This document shows positions 34,072-43,360 of a DNA stretch of 64,000 bases, in pieces. Source of the DNA: Pantoea alhagi (GTDB lineage Bacteria; Pseudomonadota; Gammaproteobacteria; Enterobacterales; Enterobacteriaceae); NCBI RefSeq assembly GCF_002101395.1, contig NZ_CP019706.1, forward strand, positions 3,658,001 through 3,722,000, read 5' to 3'. Below the pieces are notes generated by a model. It searched no databases, had not been told where the DNA came from, and saw nothing but the letters and a program-made list of their open reading frames with translations. Within the stretch, counting starts at the first letter, position 1. Every line of letters starts with the position of its first letter. A program made the translations under genes and the position numbers.

Positions 34072-35412
34072 TCAGTGGCTGGCCGCCCGGCTAACCGGCA
34101 ACGAACCGGCACGCTCAGCGCTCAGTTTTTTCTCCGGCTGTAACAGCATCATTGCCAGCATACTGGCGAAAGCAATCAGCGCGGTAGCGGTAAACATCGC
34201 GTTGTAGCCATAATATTGCGCCAGCCAGCCGCTTAGCATCGGGGAAATAATCGAGGCCAGATTAGCTATCGCCAGGGTCATGCCGCTGTAGGTGCCCACG
34301 CTGGCGCGCGGCGTAACGTCAATCACTACTGACCAGTAGACATTATTGACTAACGCATTCAGCGCATTGCCCAGCGTCATCATCAAAATAACCGTACTGG
34401 CGGAGGGCATCCACGGGATCGCCAGAAAGCAGCCGCCAGCCAGCAGCAGCGTTAACGCAGCGAAAAGGTTGCGCGCCAGGCGCAGATTAGCAAAACGGCG
34501 CAGCAGCAAATCACTGATTCTCCCACCCAATAGCACGGTAATACAGGCGCCGCTCCAGGGAAGCATGGCGATATAGCCCAACGACTGTAGATCGAAATGG
34601 AAATTATCCTGCAGATATTTGGGTGCCCAGGTTACCAGGGTGAAGGTAATATAGAGAAACGAAAAATAGCCCAGCGCATTGCAGACCAGCGTCCGGCTGG
34701 TAAAGAAACGCCACCAGGGCAGCGGCACGCCCCCTGCCGGCTCCGGCGCTTGTCCACGGCTGATGAGCAGGCGTTCGGCCGCATTCGCGGCGGGCTGCTG
34801 TTCTGGCGTATCGCTAAAAGCGCGGGCAAACACCACCATCGCCACCAGCGACATCACCCCCAGCAGGATAAACATCATCCGCCAGTCGTTGGTCAGTAAC
34901 AGCAGCGTGACCGCTACCGGCGCGGTAAGCAGCGAGCCGACCTGAGTACTGAGTAAACCAATCCCCAACGCTATGCCGCGCTCGTTGTCCGGCGCCCAGT
35001 GGGCGATGGCCTTGTTCATCAGCGCATAGGCGGGGCCTTCCGCGAAGCCAAACAGAATACGCAGCGCCGCAAACCCCATGATCGCCGAGCCGCCGAACAG
35101 CGCCATACCTAAATCGCCCGCCCAGGCGGTGGCAATCTCTAAAAGTGACCAGAGTACGCCCGCCATTAGCTAGACCTTTTTCGTGCCGAAGCGGTCGGCC
35201 AGGAAGCCGCCGCACAGCGAACCGAACAGATAGCCAAAGCCGAAATAGCCCAGCACCGCCCCAAGCTGCACTTTAGTAAATTGATATTCAGCGGCGATGG
35301 CACTGGCGGCAAAAGAGAGCGCCCCGCGGTCGATGTAGTTAATCAGAGCAATAAAAAACAGCAGGGCAAAGATTTTAAAGCGGTAGCGGCTGGCCGCAGC
35401 GGTAGCAAGCAT
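34072..35412 (-). pseudogene. MFS transporter of the decarboxylase operon, interrupted by an amber codon
   Basis: From the ATG at 35412 (AGGAGA upstream) an MFS protein of the anion:cation symporter type reads ALLFFIALINYIDRGALSFAA, GYLFGSLCGGFLADRFGTKKV and then hits TAG (35167-35169). The same frame continues as LMAGVLWSLLEIATAW...ALRILFGFAEGPAYALMNKAI to 34072, about 446 codons in total. A Trp codon (TGG) at the stop position would restore a normal 12-segment transporter, so it looks like a point nonsense mutation. It is last in the B-C-D decarboxylase operon and would import the aromatic acid. Without suppression, only about 80 residues are made. Confidence 0.85.
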
Positions 35413-35569
35413 AGCTTTTCTCCTGAAAACGTGAGCAACGTCTGGTATTAAGCAAAGGCGATGCCAGCTGGAGAAAAAGGGTAAGTGCGGGGATGGCGCG
35501 TTCTGCTGCCGGGAAAGGTTGCACTCTTTGCAGGCAAGCGCCCGAAACAGGGCGCTGCCAGCGTGCAAA

Positions 35570-35806
35570 TTAGCGCTCGCTTTCCGGGAGCAATGGCGGA
35601 ATAGCAGGCACCTGCGGCGCATTATCGATATCCTGCTGCGTCATACGGAACGCTTCCGGATAATGTTCCCGGCTGGTGCGGCGCAGTGGTTCGGTCGAGC
35701 GCCAGGTATACAGGCAGCGTTGACATTGATGTACAGTCCAGACACCGGCAACCGGCGAAGTTGCCATTAATTCAATATGTTGATCGCCACAGCGTGGACA
35801 TAGCAT
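35570..35806 (-). CDS. Hydroxyarylic acid decarboxylase subunit D
   Basis: A 78-residue protein with two CxxC pairs (MLCPRCGDQH and HQCQRCLYTWRSTEP) and the C-terminal VPAIPPLLP. This is the small subunit found beside UbiD/UbiX-type enzymes (BsdD, VdcD, LpdD). Its role is accessory to reversible non-oxidative decarboxylation of 4-hydroxybenzoate, vanillate or gallate-type acids. The Cys pairs suggest a zinc ribbon. AGGAGA precedes the ATG; 13 bases separate it from subunit C. Confidence 0.92.
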   Translation of the reverse strand: MLCPRCGDQHIELMATSPVAGVWTVHQCQRCLYTWRSTEPLRRTSREHYPEAFRMTQQDIDNAPQVPAIPPLLPESER

Positions 35807-35819
35807 AGCTCTTCTCCTG

Positions 35820-37247
35820 TTATTTACGGTTTGCCAGCATTGCGCTCAGTTTTTCCACCCATTCGGCCGTCTCCGGCAGATCTTTGACCGGCTGGCTGTA
35901 GTGGCCGCGGTTATCCGGCGCGACCGGCGTGGTGGCGTCAATAATTAGCTTGTCGGTGATGCCGGCGGGAGACGAGCCCGGATCCAGCTCCAGCACCGAC
36001 ATATTCGGCAGCTGAACCAGATCGCCCGCCGGGTTTACTTTGGAGGAGAGCGCCCACATCACCTGAGGCAAATCAAACGGATCGACATCCTCATCCACCA
36101 TAATCACCATCTTGACGTAGCCGAGTCCGTGCGGGGTGGTCATGGCGCGCAGGCCGACCGCGCGGGCAAAGCCGCCGTAGCGTTTTTTCGTCGAGATAAT
36201 CGCCAGCAGGCCGTGGGTATACATCGCGTTAACCGCCTGCACTTCCGGGAATTCCGCCTTCAGCTGCTGCCAGAGCGGCACGCAGGTCGCAGGGCCGATC
36301 AGATAATCGATTTCGGTCCACGGCATTCCAAGATAGAGTGATTCAAAGATGGGCTGGCTGCGCCAGCTGACGCGATCGATACGCACCACCGTCATATTGC
36401 GTCCGCCGGAATAGTGGCCGGTGAACTCGCCGAACGGCCCTTCGATCTCGCGTTTGCGTCCTTCAATCACCCCTTCCAGGATCACTTCCGACCCCCACGG
36501 CACATCGAAGCCGGTCAGCGGCGCGCTGACAATCGGATAGGGCGCTTCGCGCAGCGCGCCCGCCATCTCATATTCCGACTGATCATATTTCAGCGGAGTG
36601 GCGCCCATCAGGGTGATAATCGGGTCGTTGCCGAGCGTAATGGCGACGGGTAAATCTTCACCGCGCTCTTCCGCTTTGTGCAGATGCAACGCAATGTCAT
36701 GCATCGGTACCGGCTGCAGACCGAGCTTACGCTTACCTTTTACCTCCATGCGGTAGATGCCGACATTCTGTTTACCGAAGTTATCGGGATCTTGCGGATC
36801 GCGCGACACCACGCAGGCCTTGTCGAGATAGAAGCCGCCGTCGCCATCGTTTAAACGGAACAGCGGCAAAATATCAAACAGATTGATGTCGTCGCCTGCG
36901 GCGCTGTTTTCCTGCCACGGTGCGCTGTCGCGGCGTTCGGGCGCGACCGGGAAGGTATCCCAGCGACGCATAAACGCCTCGATCTGCGCACGGGTTGAGG
37001 TATTGGGCGGCAGACCCAGCGCGATAGCGTGATTCTGCCACGAGCCCAGGGTATTCAGGGCGACGCGCGCATCGGTAAAGCCGGCAATATTATCAAACCA
37101 GAGTGCGGGCGCGCCTTCGCCGATGCGGCCTGTGGCGTTGGCGGCGGCGGCCAAATCGGGTTCCGCCTGCACCTGCTCGTTGATTTTTAACAGCTGCCCC
37201 TGTTCATCCAGCGCCTGCAAAAAGCTGCGCAGATCGTCATAAGCCAT
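35820..37247 (-). CDS. UbiD-family hydroxyarylic acid decarboxylase subunit C
   Basis: A 475-residue UbiD-family decarboxylase dependent on prenylated FMN (known for the family). Motifs: YDDLRSFLQALDEQGQLLKI at the start, NVGIYRMEVKGKRKLGLQ, the EGPFGEFTGHYSGGR loop with the catalytic Glu-Arg-Glu region, and a C-terminal DLVQLPNMSVLELDPGSSP. Length fits the BsdC/VdcC/EcdC/LpdC group rather than UbiD proper (about 497). Start 37247 follows TAAGGAGC. Likely substrates are 4-hydroxybenzoate, vanillate, protocatechuate or gallate; the sequence does not tell which. Confidence 0.93.
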   Translation of the reverse strand: MAYDDLRSFLQALDEQGQLLKINEQVQAEPDLAAAANATGRIGEGAPALWFDNIAGFTDARVALNTLGSWQNHAIALGLPPNTSTRAQIEAFMRRWDTFPVAPERRDSAPWQENSAAGDDINLFDILPLFRLNDGDGGFYLDKACVVSRDPQDPDNFGKQNVGIYRMEVKGKRKLGLQPVPMHDIALHLHKAEERGEDLPVAITLGNDPIITLMGATPLKYDQSEYEMAGALREAPYPIVSAPLTGFDVPWGSEVILEGVIEGRKREIEGPFGEFTGHYSGGRNMTVVRIDRVSWRSQPIFESLYLGMPWTEIDYLIGPATCVPLWQQLKAEFPEVQAVNAMYTHGLLAIISTKKRYGGFARAVGLRAMTTPHGLGYVKMVIMVDEDVDPFDLPQVMWALSSKVNPAGDLVQLPNMSVLELDPGSSPAGITDKLIIDATTPVAPDNRGHYSQPVKDLPETAEWVEKLSAMLANRK

Positions 37248-37263
37248 AACGTGCTCCTTAAGG

Positions 37264-37854
37264 TTAATTAGCGTTTTCCTGCGTCCGGGGCTGCGATAAT
37301 CCCTGCCAGCGCCGGGCCTGCGGATAAGAGAGACCAAACTGATCGAGAACGCGCGCCACAATATGATGGGTAATGTCTTCAACCGAAGCGGGGTGGTTAT
37401 ACCAGGCGGGCATGGGCGGCACCATCGCGACGCCGAGGCGCGATAACGCCAGCATATTTTCCAGATGAATGGTGCTGAGCGGCGTTTCACGCGGCACCAG
37501 TACCAGCTTGCGCTGCTCCTTTAGCACCACGTCTGCGGCGCGTCCCACCAGCCCATCGGCATAGCCGGCGCGAATACCGGCCAGCGTTTTCATGCTGCAG
37601 GGAATAATGATCATGCCGTCGGTTTTAAACGAGCCTGAAGAGATAGTGGCAGCCTGATCGCTGGCGTTATGACAGACATCCGCCATCGCGGCGACATCGC
37701 GCACGCGCCAGGGCGTTTCCAGCTCAATGGTGGTTTTCGCCCATTTTGACAGCACCAGGTGCGTCTCCACCTCGGGCATCGCCTGTAATGCCTGCAGCAG
37801 CGCCACGCCGAGCGGCGCGCCGGTGGCGCCGGTCATTCCTACGATCAGTTTCAT
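37264..37854 (-). CDS. UbiX-family flavin prenyltransferase, decarboxylase subunit B
   Basis: A 196-residue UbiX/Pad1-type protein that makes prenyl-FMN for the neighbouring UbiD-type subunit. Seen: MKLIVGMTGATGAPLGVALLQ (FMN-phosphate site), SSGSFKTDGMIIIPCSMKTLAGI and LVLVPRETPLSTIHLENML, all family signatures. First gene of the B-C-D-transporter operon, transcribed away from a MarR regulator. The shared 224-base region holds two matching palindromes. Confidence 0.94.
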   Translation of the reverse strand: MKLIVGMTGATGAPLGVALLQALQAMPEVETHLVLSKWAKTTIELETPWRVRDVAAMADVCHNASDQAATISSGSFKTDGMIIIPCSMKTLAGIRAGYADGLVGRAADVVLKEQRKLVLVPRETPLSTIHLENMLALSRLGVAMVPPMPAWYNHPASVEDITHHIVARVLDQFGLSYPQARRWQGLSQPRTQENAN

Positions 37855-37868
37855 TCCGCCTCCACATC

Positions 37869-37953
37869 GTTCGTGTACGAACCAATGAAATTACCTTAGG
37901 CCGCAGGCAGCATGAATGCAAGCAGCTACCACAAAAAAAGTTCGTACAGGAAC
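37869..37953. promoter_or_regulatory. Twin palindromic operators between decarboxylase operon and marR-type gene
   Basis: Site 1, GTTCGTGTACGAAC (37869-37882), is a 6-2-6 perfect palindrome. Site 2, GTTCGTACAGGAAC (37940-37953), equals the complement of site 1 at 13 of 14 positions. Centres are 71 bases apart, close to seven helical turns. Length and symmetry fit MarR-family operators. Confidence 0.75.
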
Positions 37954-38078
37954 GTTTTTATCATGAACAGCGAGTCCGGTGAGCCTGAAGCGCTAAGGCA
38001 GGGTAACGCGCGAGAATTTTCCGTTTAGTCTGATGCGCCCTATAATGGCGCTCTGATTATTGATGGGAAGGGCGGCCA

Positions 38079-38537
38079 ATGCCTTTAACGCTAAATAAAG
38101 AAGCTTTTCATTTGATGCGCCAGTTGTTTCAGGAGCATACCGCTTACTGGCAGCAGCTGTTGCCGGATCTGACCAAACCGCAATATTCAGTGCTGCGTGC
38201 GGTGGCGGAAAAACCGGGTATTGAACAGGTCGAGCTGATTGAAGCTGCCGTCAGCACCAAAGCGACGCTGGCGGAAATGCTTTCACGTCTGGAGAAGCGC
38301 GGCATTCTGCGGCGCGAGCATGCCCCTGAGGATAAGCGTCGCCGCTTTGTGTTTCTGACACCAGCAGGCGAGCAGCAGTTACAACATGCAATTCCCTTAG
38401 CCAGTGAAGCTGACCAGGCGTTTCTTAACCGGCTTGAGCAACACGAGCAGGACGAGTTTGTCCGGCTGCTGGATAAAATGGTGCCAGAAAAGAACGGCCC
38501 GTTTACAGAGCCATCGCAGCGTAAGGCAATTGATTAA
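38079..38537 (+). CDS. MarR-family transcriptional regulator
   Basis: A 152-residue MarR/SlyA-type winged-helix protein: KPQYSVLRAVAEKPGIEQVELIEAAVSTKATLAEMLSRLEKRGILRREHAPEDKRRRFVFLTPAGEQQL covers the HTH, the wing with the conserved D-x-R-R and the dimer helix. Relatives sense phenolic acids and derepress catabolic genes. It is divergent from the hydroxyarylic decarboxylase operon, so it is probably its repressor. A good -10 hexamer TATAAT lies at 38041-38046. Confidence 0.9.
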   Translation: MPLTLNKEAFHLMRQLFQEHTAYWQQLLPDLTKPQYSVLRAVAEKPGIEQVELIEAAVSTKATLAEMLSRLEKRGILRREHAPEDKRRRFVFLTPAGEQQLQHAIPLASEADQAFLNRLEQHEQDEFVRLLDKMVPEKNGPFTEPSQRKAID

Positions 38538-38883
38538 TTGCCTGCATCTCTGGCGGGGCCGCCATCGATTACCCAGGCGAAAAAACCTGTTGAATCAGGG
38601 GACAGACAGCTTGCGGATCCCCTTTTTTTAGCATTACGTGGCAATTCTTTTCTATGCTTTACAACCTGCCTGAATATTTCCGCTGATTGATTATTTCTGA
38701 GTCGGCGCGAGACGCCGCACAAATAATTTGGCGCGGTTTATCTGGCCTGAATCCATCAAATTATCTTAACAGATAAGATTTAGTTTAATTTTATTGCCCC
38801 GATATCAAAGTTAAAATTGTGTTGATTTCGTGTAATGTTTTTTAGTTTTACTTTCAATTTTTGTAAATTGTTATGAGGGAAAC
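38538..38883. terminator. Intergenic region with a probable terminator
   Basis: AGGGGA (38597-38602) and TCCCCT (38618-38623), followed by seven T, form a weak long-loop terminator for the MarR gene. The rest (about 250 AT-rich bases) should hold the promoter of the PQQ dehydrogenase gene; I see no gene in it. Confidence 0.4.
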
Positions 38884-41229
38884 ATGGTTAACAAAATTAC
38901 CGGGATAGTTATCGCCCTGATCGGCATAGCTATGCTTTATATGGGCGGCAGGCTGTTACTGCTTGGGGGGAGCCCATTTTACGCAGTCATGGCCATCGGG
39001 CTATTGATTATCGCCATTACCCTGGCGATGAATAAGAAAATCGCCTTAACCGCCTGTGCCGTTTTATTGTGGATTACATTGTTCTGGATTATTTATGAGG
39101 TGGGCTTCGATAAATGGCAGTGGATCCCGCGTGGCGATATCCTCGGCCTGATCGGCGTCTGGCTGGCGATGCCGTGGGTAGTACGTCCGTTGACCGGACG
39201 TAAGTTTCATCCGTTCCTGGGGTCTACCCTGATTATTATTATCGCAGTGGTAATTGGCCTGATGTTCTACGACCCGCTGCCGCAGGAAGGTAAAATTACC
39301 AATGCCCGCCAGCCCAGCAGTGCCGCCGTCGCACACGAAGACTGGGTCGCTTACGGTGGCACCAACAACGGCCTGCGCTTTTCTGCTCTGAACCAGATTA
39401 ATAAGCAAAACGTGAATAATCTGGAGGTTGCCTGGACTTATCACACCGGCGATCTGCGTCAAAGCGACGATGCCAGCGAATATACCTTTGAAGCGACGCC
39501 GCTGAAGGCAAATAACACGCTCTATTTCTGTACGCCGCATAATGAAGTCCATGCGCTGGTGCCGGAAACCGGCAAGCTGAAATGGAAATATGTGCCGCAA
39601 AAGGATCGCTCTTATCTGCAGCAGCACCAGACCTGCCGTGGCGTTAGCTACTATGAAGCCAGCGCTGCTCAGCCGCAGGATAATGCGCCGGCAATCTGCC
39701 GCAAGCGTATCTTTAACGCTACCACCGATGCCAAACTGGTGGCGCTGGATGCGGATACCGGCAAGCGATGCGCTGATTTCGGCCAGGACGGCATTGTGGA
39801 TCTGCGCGCCAATATGGGCGAAATCCGTCCGCATGCGCTGATGCAGACCGCCGCACCGCTGGTAGCGGGCAATCTGGTGATTGTTGGCGGCTCGGTCATG
39901 GATAACGGTTTTGATAAAGGCAACCCATCCGGCGTGATACGAGCCTATGATGCGCAGAGCGGTCGCCTGGTATGGAATTTCGATCCTGCCAACCCAACGC
40001 AAACCCAGCCGATTGCCGCCAACCAAAACTTTCCTTACGATACGCCGATTGCCTGGGGTACTCTGAGCGCCGATCTGCATAACGGCCTGGTTTATGTGCC
40101 GTTTGGCAACGCCTCGCCGGATGAGCTGGGTATCGAGCGCGATGCCAACAGCAATACCGAGAAGTTCCGCGATGCGCTGGTGGCGCTGGATCTGCAGACC
40201 GGTACCTTTAAATGGCGTTTCCAGAGCTCTAACCACGATCTGTGGGATCGTGATAATCCGTCGCAGCCGTCACTGCTTGATATTGATTATCAGGGCAGCA
40301 AACAGCCGGTGGTGATCCTGCCGACCAAAACCGGCAACCTGTTTGTTCTTAATCGTCTGACCGGCGAGCCGGTTTATCCCGTCCGGCAGGTGCCGGTTTC
40401 GACCGATGGCGTTGCCGGCGAGAAGTTTGCTGCGACCCAGCCGGTTTCCAGCCTGAACTTCCTGCCGGAGCCGCTGACTGAAAAATCGATGTGGGGCATT
40501 ACGCCGTTCGATCAGATGGCCTGCCGTATTGATTTTAAATCGCTGCGCTATGACGGTAATCCCTGGACACCCTCTACCGAGCAGGGTTCTGTCATATTCC
40601 CGGGTAATATCGGCGTGTTTAACTGGGGTTCCGTGGCGGTTGATCCGGAGCGGCAGATCCTGATCGCTTCGCCGGTGCGCCTGGCCTATAAATATACGCT
40701 GATCAAGCGTACGCCGGAAACGGCCACGAAACGTATGTTCACTCAGGATGGACAGCCTTACTGGAATGAGAACTTCCACGGCGACTATGCCATTCATATC
40801 CAGCAGCTGGCTTCCGATCTGGGTATACCTTGTATCGCCCCGCCGTGGGGACGTATGGTTGGCGTGGATCTGAAAACCGGTAAAACCGAATGGCTGCGCC
40901 GCGTGGGCACCACGAAAAACCTCAACACCAGCTTCCTGCCGGGTCGTTTCCCGATCGGTTTCCCGATGGGGATGGTGGCGCATGGTGGTCCGCTGGTGAC
41001 GGCGGGAGATGTGGTATTCCACGGCGCGACGGCGGATAACTTCTTCCGTGCTTATGATATCAATACTGGTGAACTGCTGTGGCAGACCGAGCTGAGCGCC
41101 GGCGCGCAGGCTACGCCGTCGACCTGGCAGGGCAGCGATGGCAAACAGTATGTGGTGATCGCCGCAGGCGGCCACGGTTCGCTGGGTACCAAAGCCGGAG
41201 ACAGCGTAGTGGCGTTCCGCCTGAAATAA
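38884..41229 (+). CDS. Membrane-bound PQQ-dependent dehydrogenase (glucose/quinate/shikimate family)
   Basis: A 781-residue quinoprotein: an N-terminal anchor of five hydrophobic segments (about 1-135), then a periplasmic eight-bladed propeller. Seen: WVAYGGTNNGLRFSALNQINKQNV at blade 1, HQTCRGVSYYEA, SSNHDLWDRD (catalytic-Asp region of glucose dehydrogenase), PTKTGNLFVLNR (conserved Lys) and AAGGHGSLGTKAGD at the end. It oxidises its substrate in the periplasm and passes electrons to ubiquinone. It is clearly diverged from E. coli Gcd, so glucose, quinate or shikimate are all possible. The phenolic-acid neighbourhood favours quinate/shikimate (inference). RBS GAGGG. Confidence 0.92.
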   Translation: MVNKITGIVIALIGIAMLYMGGRLLLLGGSPFYAVMAIGLLIIAITLAMNKKIALTACAVLLWITLFWIIYEVGFDKWQWIPRGDILGLIGVWLAMPWVVRPLTGRKFHPFLGSTLIIIIAVVIGLMFYDPLPQEGKITNARQPSSAAVAHEDWVAYGGTNNGLRFSALNQINKQNVNNLEVAWTYHTGDLRQSDDASEYTFEATPLKANNTLYFCTPHNEVHALVPETGKLKWKYVPQKDRSYLQQHQTCRGVSYYEASAAQPQDNAPAICRKRIFNATTDAKLVALDADTGKRCADFGQDGIVDLRANMGEIRPHALMQTAAPLVAGNLVIVGGSVMDNGFDKGNPSGVIRAYDAQSGRLVWNFDPANPTQTQPIAANQNFPYDTPIAWGTLSADLHNGLVYVPFGNASPDELGIERDANSNTEKFRDALVALDLQTGTFKWRFQSSNHDLWDRDNPSQPSLLDIDYQGSKQPVVILPTKTGNLFVLNRLTGEPVYPVRQVPVSTDGVAGEKFAATQPVSSLNFLPEPLTEKSMWGITPFDQMACRIDFKSLRYDGNPWTPSTEQGSVIFPGNIGVFNWGSVAVDPERQILIASPVRLAYKYTLIKRTPETATKRMFTQDGQPYWNENFHGDYAIHIQQLASDLGIPCIAPPWGRMVGVDLKTGKTEWLRRVGTTKNLNTSFLPGRFPIGFPMGMVAHGGPLVTAGDVVFHGATADNFFRAYDINTGELLWQTELSAGAQATPSTWQGSDGKQYVVIAAGGHGSLGTKAGDSVVAFRLK

Positions 41230-41247
41230 CTAACGCGAAGCAAAAGT

Positions 41248-41274
41248 AAAAAGCGCCTGCAAGGGCGCTTTTTT
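41248..41274 (+). terminator. Terminator of the PQQ dehydrogenase gene
   Basis: Stem AAAAAGCGCC/GGCGCTTTTT around TGCAAG, with a T-run. The A-run on the other arm lets it serve the convergent flavin reductase gene too. Confidence 0.9.
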
Positions 41275-41287
41275 TATGGCTGAAAGA

Positions 41288-41869
41288 TCAGAGCGGCTTT
41301 GCCTGTATCAGCGGCCCGCTGGTAACAAAGCTTCCGGCGCCTAAATGATGCAGCGTATGATGCTCAGGATGTTCGGCTGAGAACTGCCAGCGGCCCTGGT
41401 TAAAAATACGCGTATCGGCGGCGGCGGCGACCACCTCACCAAATAAGGTATCGTACTGCTGCTGCGCTTCGGTTTCCGGCAGAAGTCGGCATTCCAGCCA
41501 GGCGGCACAGCCCTGTTCGATCACCGGCAGGCCGAGTTCTGGTCCACGCTTAGCCTCAATATTGTAGCGTTCAAATTTATCCTTATCGCGTCCGGAAACG
41601 CTGCCTACCGCCCAGGTTAAATCAGCAATGGCAGCGGTAGGAACGCAGATAGCAAATGCCTGGTTCTGCTCAATGATTTCTCGCGACCAGGTGCCTTTAT
41701 CCACCACAATAGCAATACGCGCCGGGACAAACTCAACCGGCGTTGACCAGGCCGCAGCCATAACATTACGTCTGCCGGAGGCAGCATCAAAGCTGGTGAT
41801 CAGAACGGTAGGGCCGTGATTAAGCAGACGGCTGGCATGGTTAAGCGCTACGGGCTGAAAATATGACAT
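41288..41869 (-). CDS. Flavin reductase family protein
   Basis: A 193-residue protein with the FMN-binding split-barrel pattern: PTVLITSFDAASGRRNVMAAAWSTPVEFVPARIAIVVDK (flavin-binding strands), FAICVPTAAIADLTWAVGSVSGRDKDKF and a Cys-containing middle strand. Such proteins reduce FMN/FAD with NAD(P)H for partner monooxygenases. A possible partner in the window is the luciferase-like enzyme at 47988, though it is not adjacent. Confidence 0.87.
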   Translation of the reverse strand: MSYFQPVALNHASRLLNHGPTVLITSFDAASGRRNVMAAAWSTPVEFVPARIAIVVDKGTWSREIIEQNQAFAICVPTAAIADLTWAVGSVSGRDKDKFERYNIEAKRGPELGLPVIEQGCAAWLECRLLPETEAQQQYDTLFGEVVAAAADTRIFNQGRWQFSAEHPEHHTLHHLGAGSFVTSGPLIQAKPL

Positions 41870-42153
41870 CGTTTACCTTAAATAAGCGGCGGGGCCGCGC
41901 TGATGACGTGTGCTGTCAGCATAGCGGAAAGCCACTCCGGATGGTTAAACCGAAGTGGTCATCACCACACCGGTACGGCCCGGGAATTTATGCAACCCAC
42001 GGTTATTAAAATGACCCGCCTTTCAGCAGAGGAGTTGGCGCAGATCCGCCACTGATTTTTTATTAGCAAGTTTATTAATAACATCACGAGAATAGTGAAT
42101 GCTCTGCTAACCCCATTCGTGACACCATAAAAAAAAGCTCGAGGGTTAGCGGT

Positions 42154-43332
42154 ATGAACAAAGTGATTATTTCCCTGGCGCTGGGAACATTCGGACTCGG
42201 CATGGCCGAATTCGGCATTATGGGCATATTGACCGAACTGGCTCGTGATACAGACATCCCGGTCTCTTCCGCAGGTCATATGATCTCATTTTATGCGCTT
42301 GGGGTGGTTATCGGCGCGCCGGTGATTGCCGTTATCTCTCATAAGTTCTCGTTGAAAACGATTCTGTTATTTTTGGCGGCGCTGTGCATTACTGGCAACG
42401 CTATCTTCACCTTTTCCTCTTCCTATACCATGCTGATTATTGCTCGCCTGATTTCCGGCTTTCCGCACGGCGCGTTTTTCGGCGTCGGCGCGATTATCCT
42501 GACCCGGGTAATAAGGCCGGGTAAAGTGACCGCAGCGGTAGCCGGCATGGTATCCGGAATGACGCTGGCGAACCTGATCGGCATTCCGCTGGGCACATTG
42601 CTGAGCCATGAATTTAGCTGGCGATCAACTTTCCTCCTGATCTCTGTTTTTAATATCGCGGTAATCACCTCTATTGTTTTTTGGATCCCTGATATTTCTG
42701 ATAACACGTCAGCCAGACTCAGCGAACAGTTCCACTTTCTGAAATCAGCTGCGCCGTGGCTGATTTTTCTGGCTACCTTGTGCAGTAACGCCGGGGTATT
42801 TGCCTGGTTCAGCTACATCAAGCCGGTAATGATCTACATCTCTGGCTTTTCCGACCAGGTGATGCCGCTGATTATGATGCTGGTGGGGCTGGGCATGGTG
42901 CTGGGCAATATAGTAAGCGGGAAGTTATCCAGCCGATTTTCGCCGCTGCGCATTGTGGCGATAACTAACTTCACGATTGCCGTCGCGTTAACGTTAACTC
43001 TGTTTTTTGCTTATCAGAATATCGCCTCGCTCAGCCTGGCGTTTATCATCTGCGCCGGACTGTTCGCGCTCTCTGCGCCGTTGCAAATTCTTCTGCTACA
43101 AAATGCCAAAGGCGGTGAGATGCTGGGCGCTGCGGGCGGGCAAATTGCGTTTAACCTCGGTAGCGCCCTGGGCGCCTTCTGCGGCGGAGCAATGCTTACC
43201 GCCCATTTCCCCTATAACTATGTGGCTCTGCCCGCTGCGCTGCTGTCGTTATCGGCCATACTGTCGCTACTTCTCTATCGGCGTTTAAAATCCCGTCCGG
43301 CATTTTGTTCTGAAGCGAAGGTTACAGGCTAA
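42154..43332 (+). CDS. araJ: AraJ-like MFS exporter
   Basis: A 392-residue MFS protein with about 12 membrane segments, strikingly similar to E. coli AraJ from its first residues (VIISLALGTFGLGMAEFGIMG; GFPHGAFFGVGAIIL; VTAAVAGMVSGMTLANLIGIP; LQILLLQNAKGGEMLGAAGG). AraJ is an arabinose-inducible putative efflux protein with unknown natural substrate. GAGGGT precedes the ATG. No ara genes lie nearby, so its regulation here is probably different. Confidence 0.92.
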   Translation: MNKVIISLALGTFGLGMAEFGIMGILTELARDTDIPVSSAGHMISFYALGVVIGAPVIAVISHKFSLKTILLFLAALCITGNAIFTFSSSYTMLIIARLISGFPHGAFFGVGAIILTRVIRPGKVTAAVAGMVSGMTLANLIGIPLGTLLSHEFSWRSTFLLISVFNIAVITSIVFWIPDISDNTSARLSEQFHFLKSAAPWLIFLATLCSNAGVFAWFSYIKPVMIYISGFSDQVMPLIMMLVGLGMVLGNIVSGKLSSRFSPLRIVAITNFTIAVALTLTLFFAYQNIASLSLAFIICAGLFALSAPLQILLLQNAKGGEMLGAAGGQIAFNLGSALGAFCGGAMLTAHFPYNYVALPAALLSLSAILSLLLYRRLKSRPAFCSEAKVTG

Positions 43333-43360
43333 AAATGTGACATTGTTCAATTCAGGGCAT

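Noticed and set aside
38534..38722. 62-codon leftward frame between marR and the PQQ dehydrogenase
   Set aside because: Overlaps the marR stop and the terminator region; translation has no protein-like features.
39064..40236. 390-codon open frame antisense to the PQQ dehydrogenase, and another at 40270-41175
   Set aside because: Both lie wholly inside a well-supported gene and their translations are low-complexity His/Arg/Gln-rich shadows.
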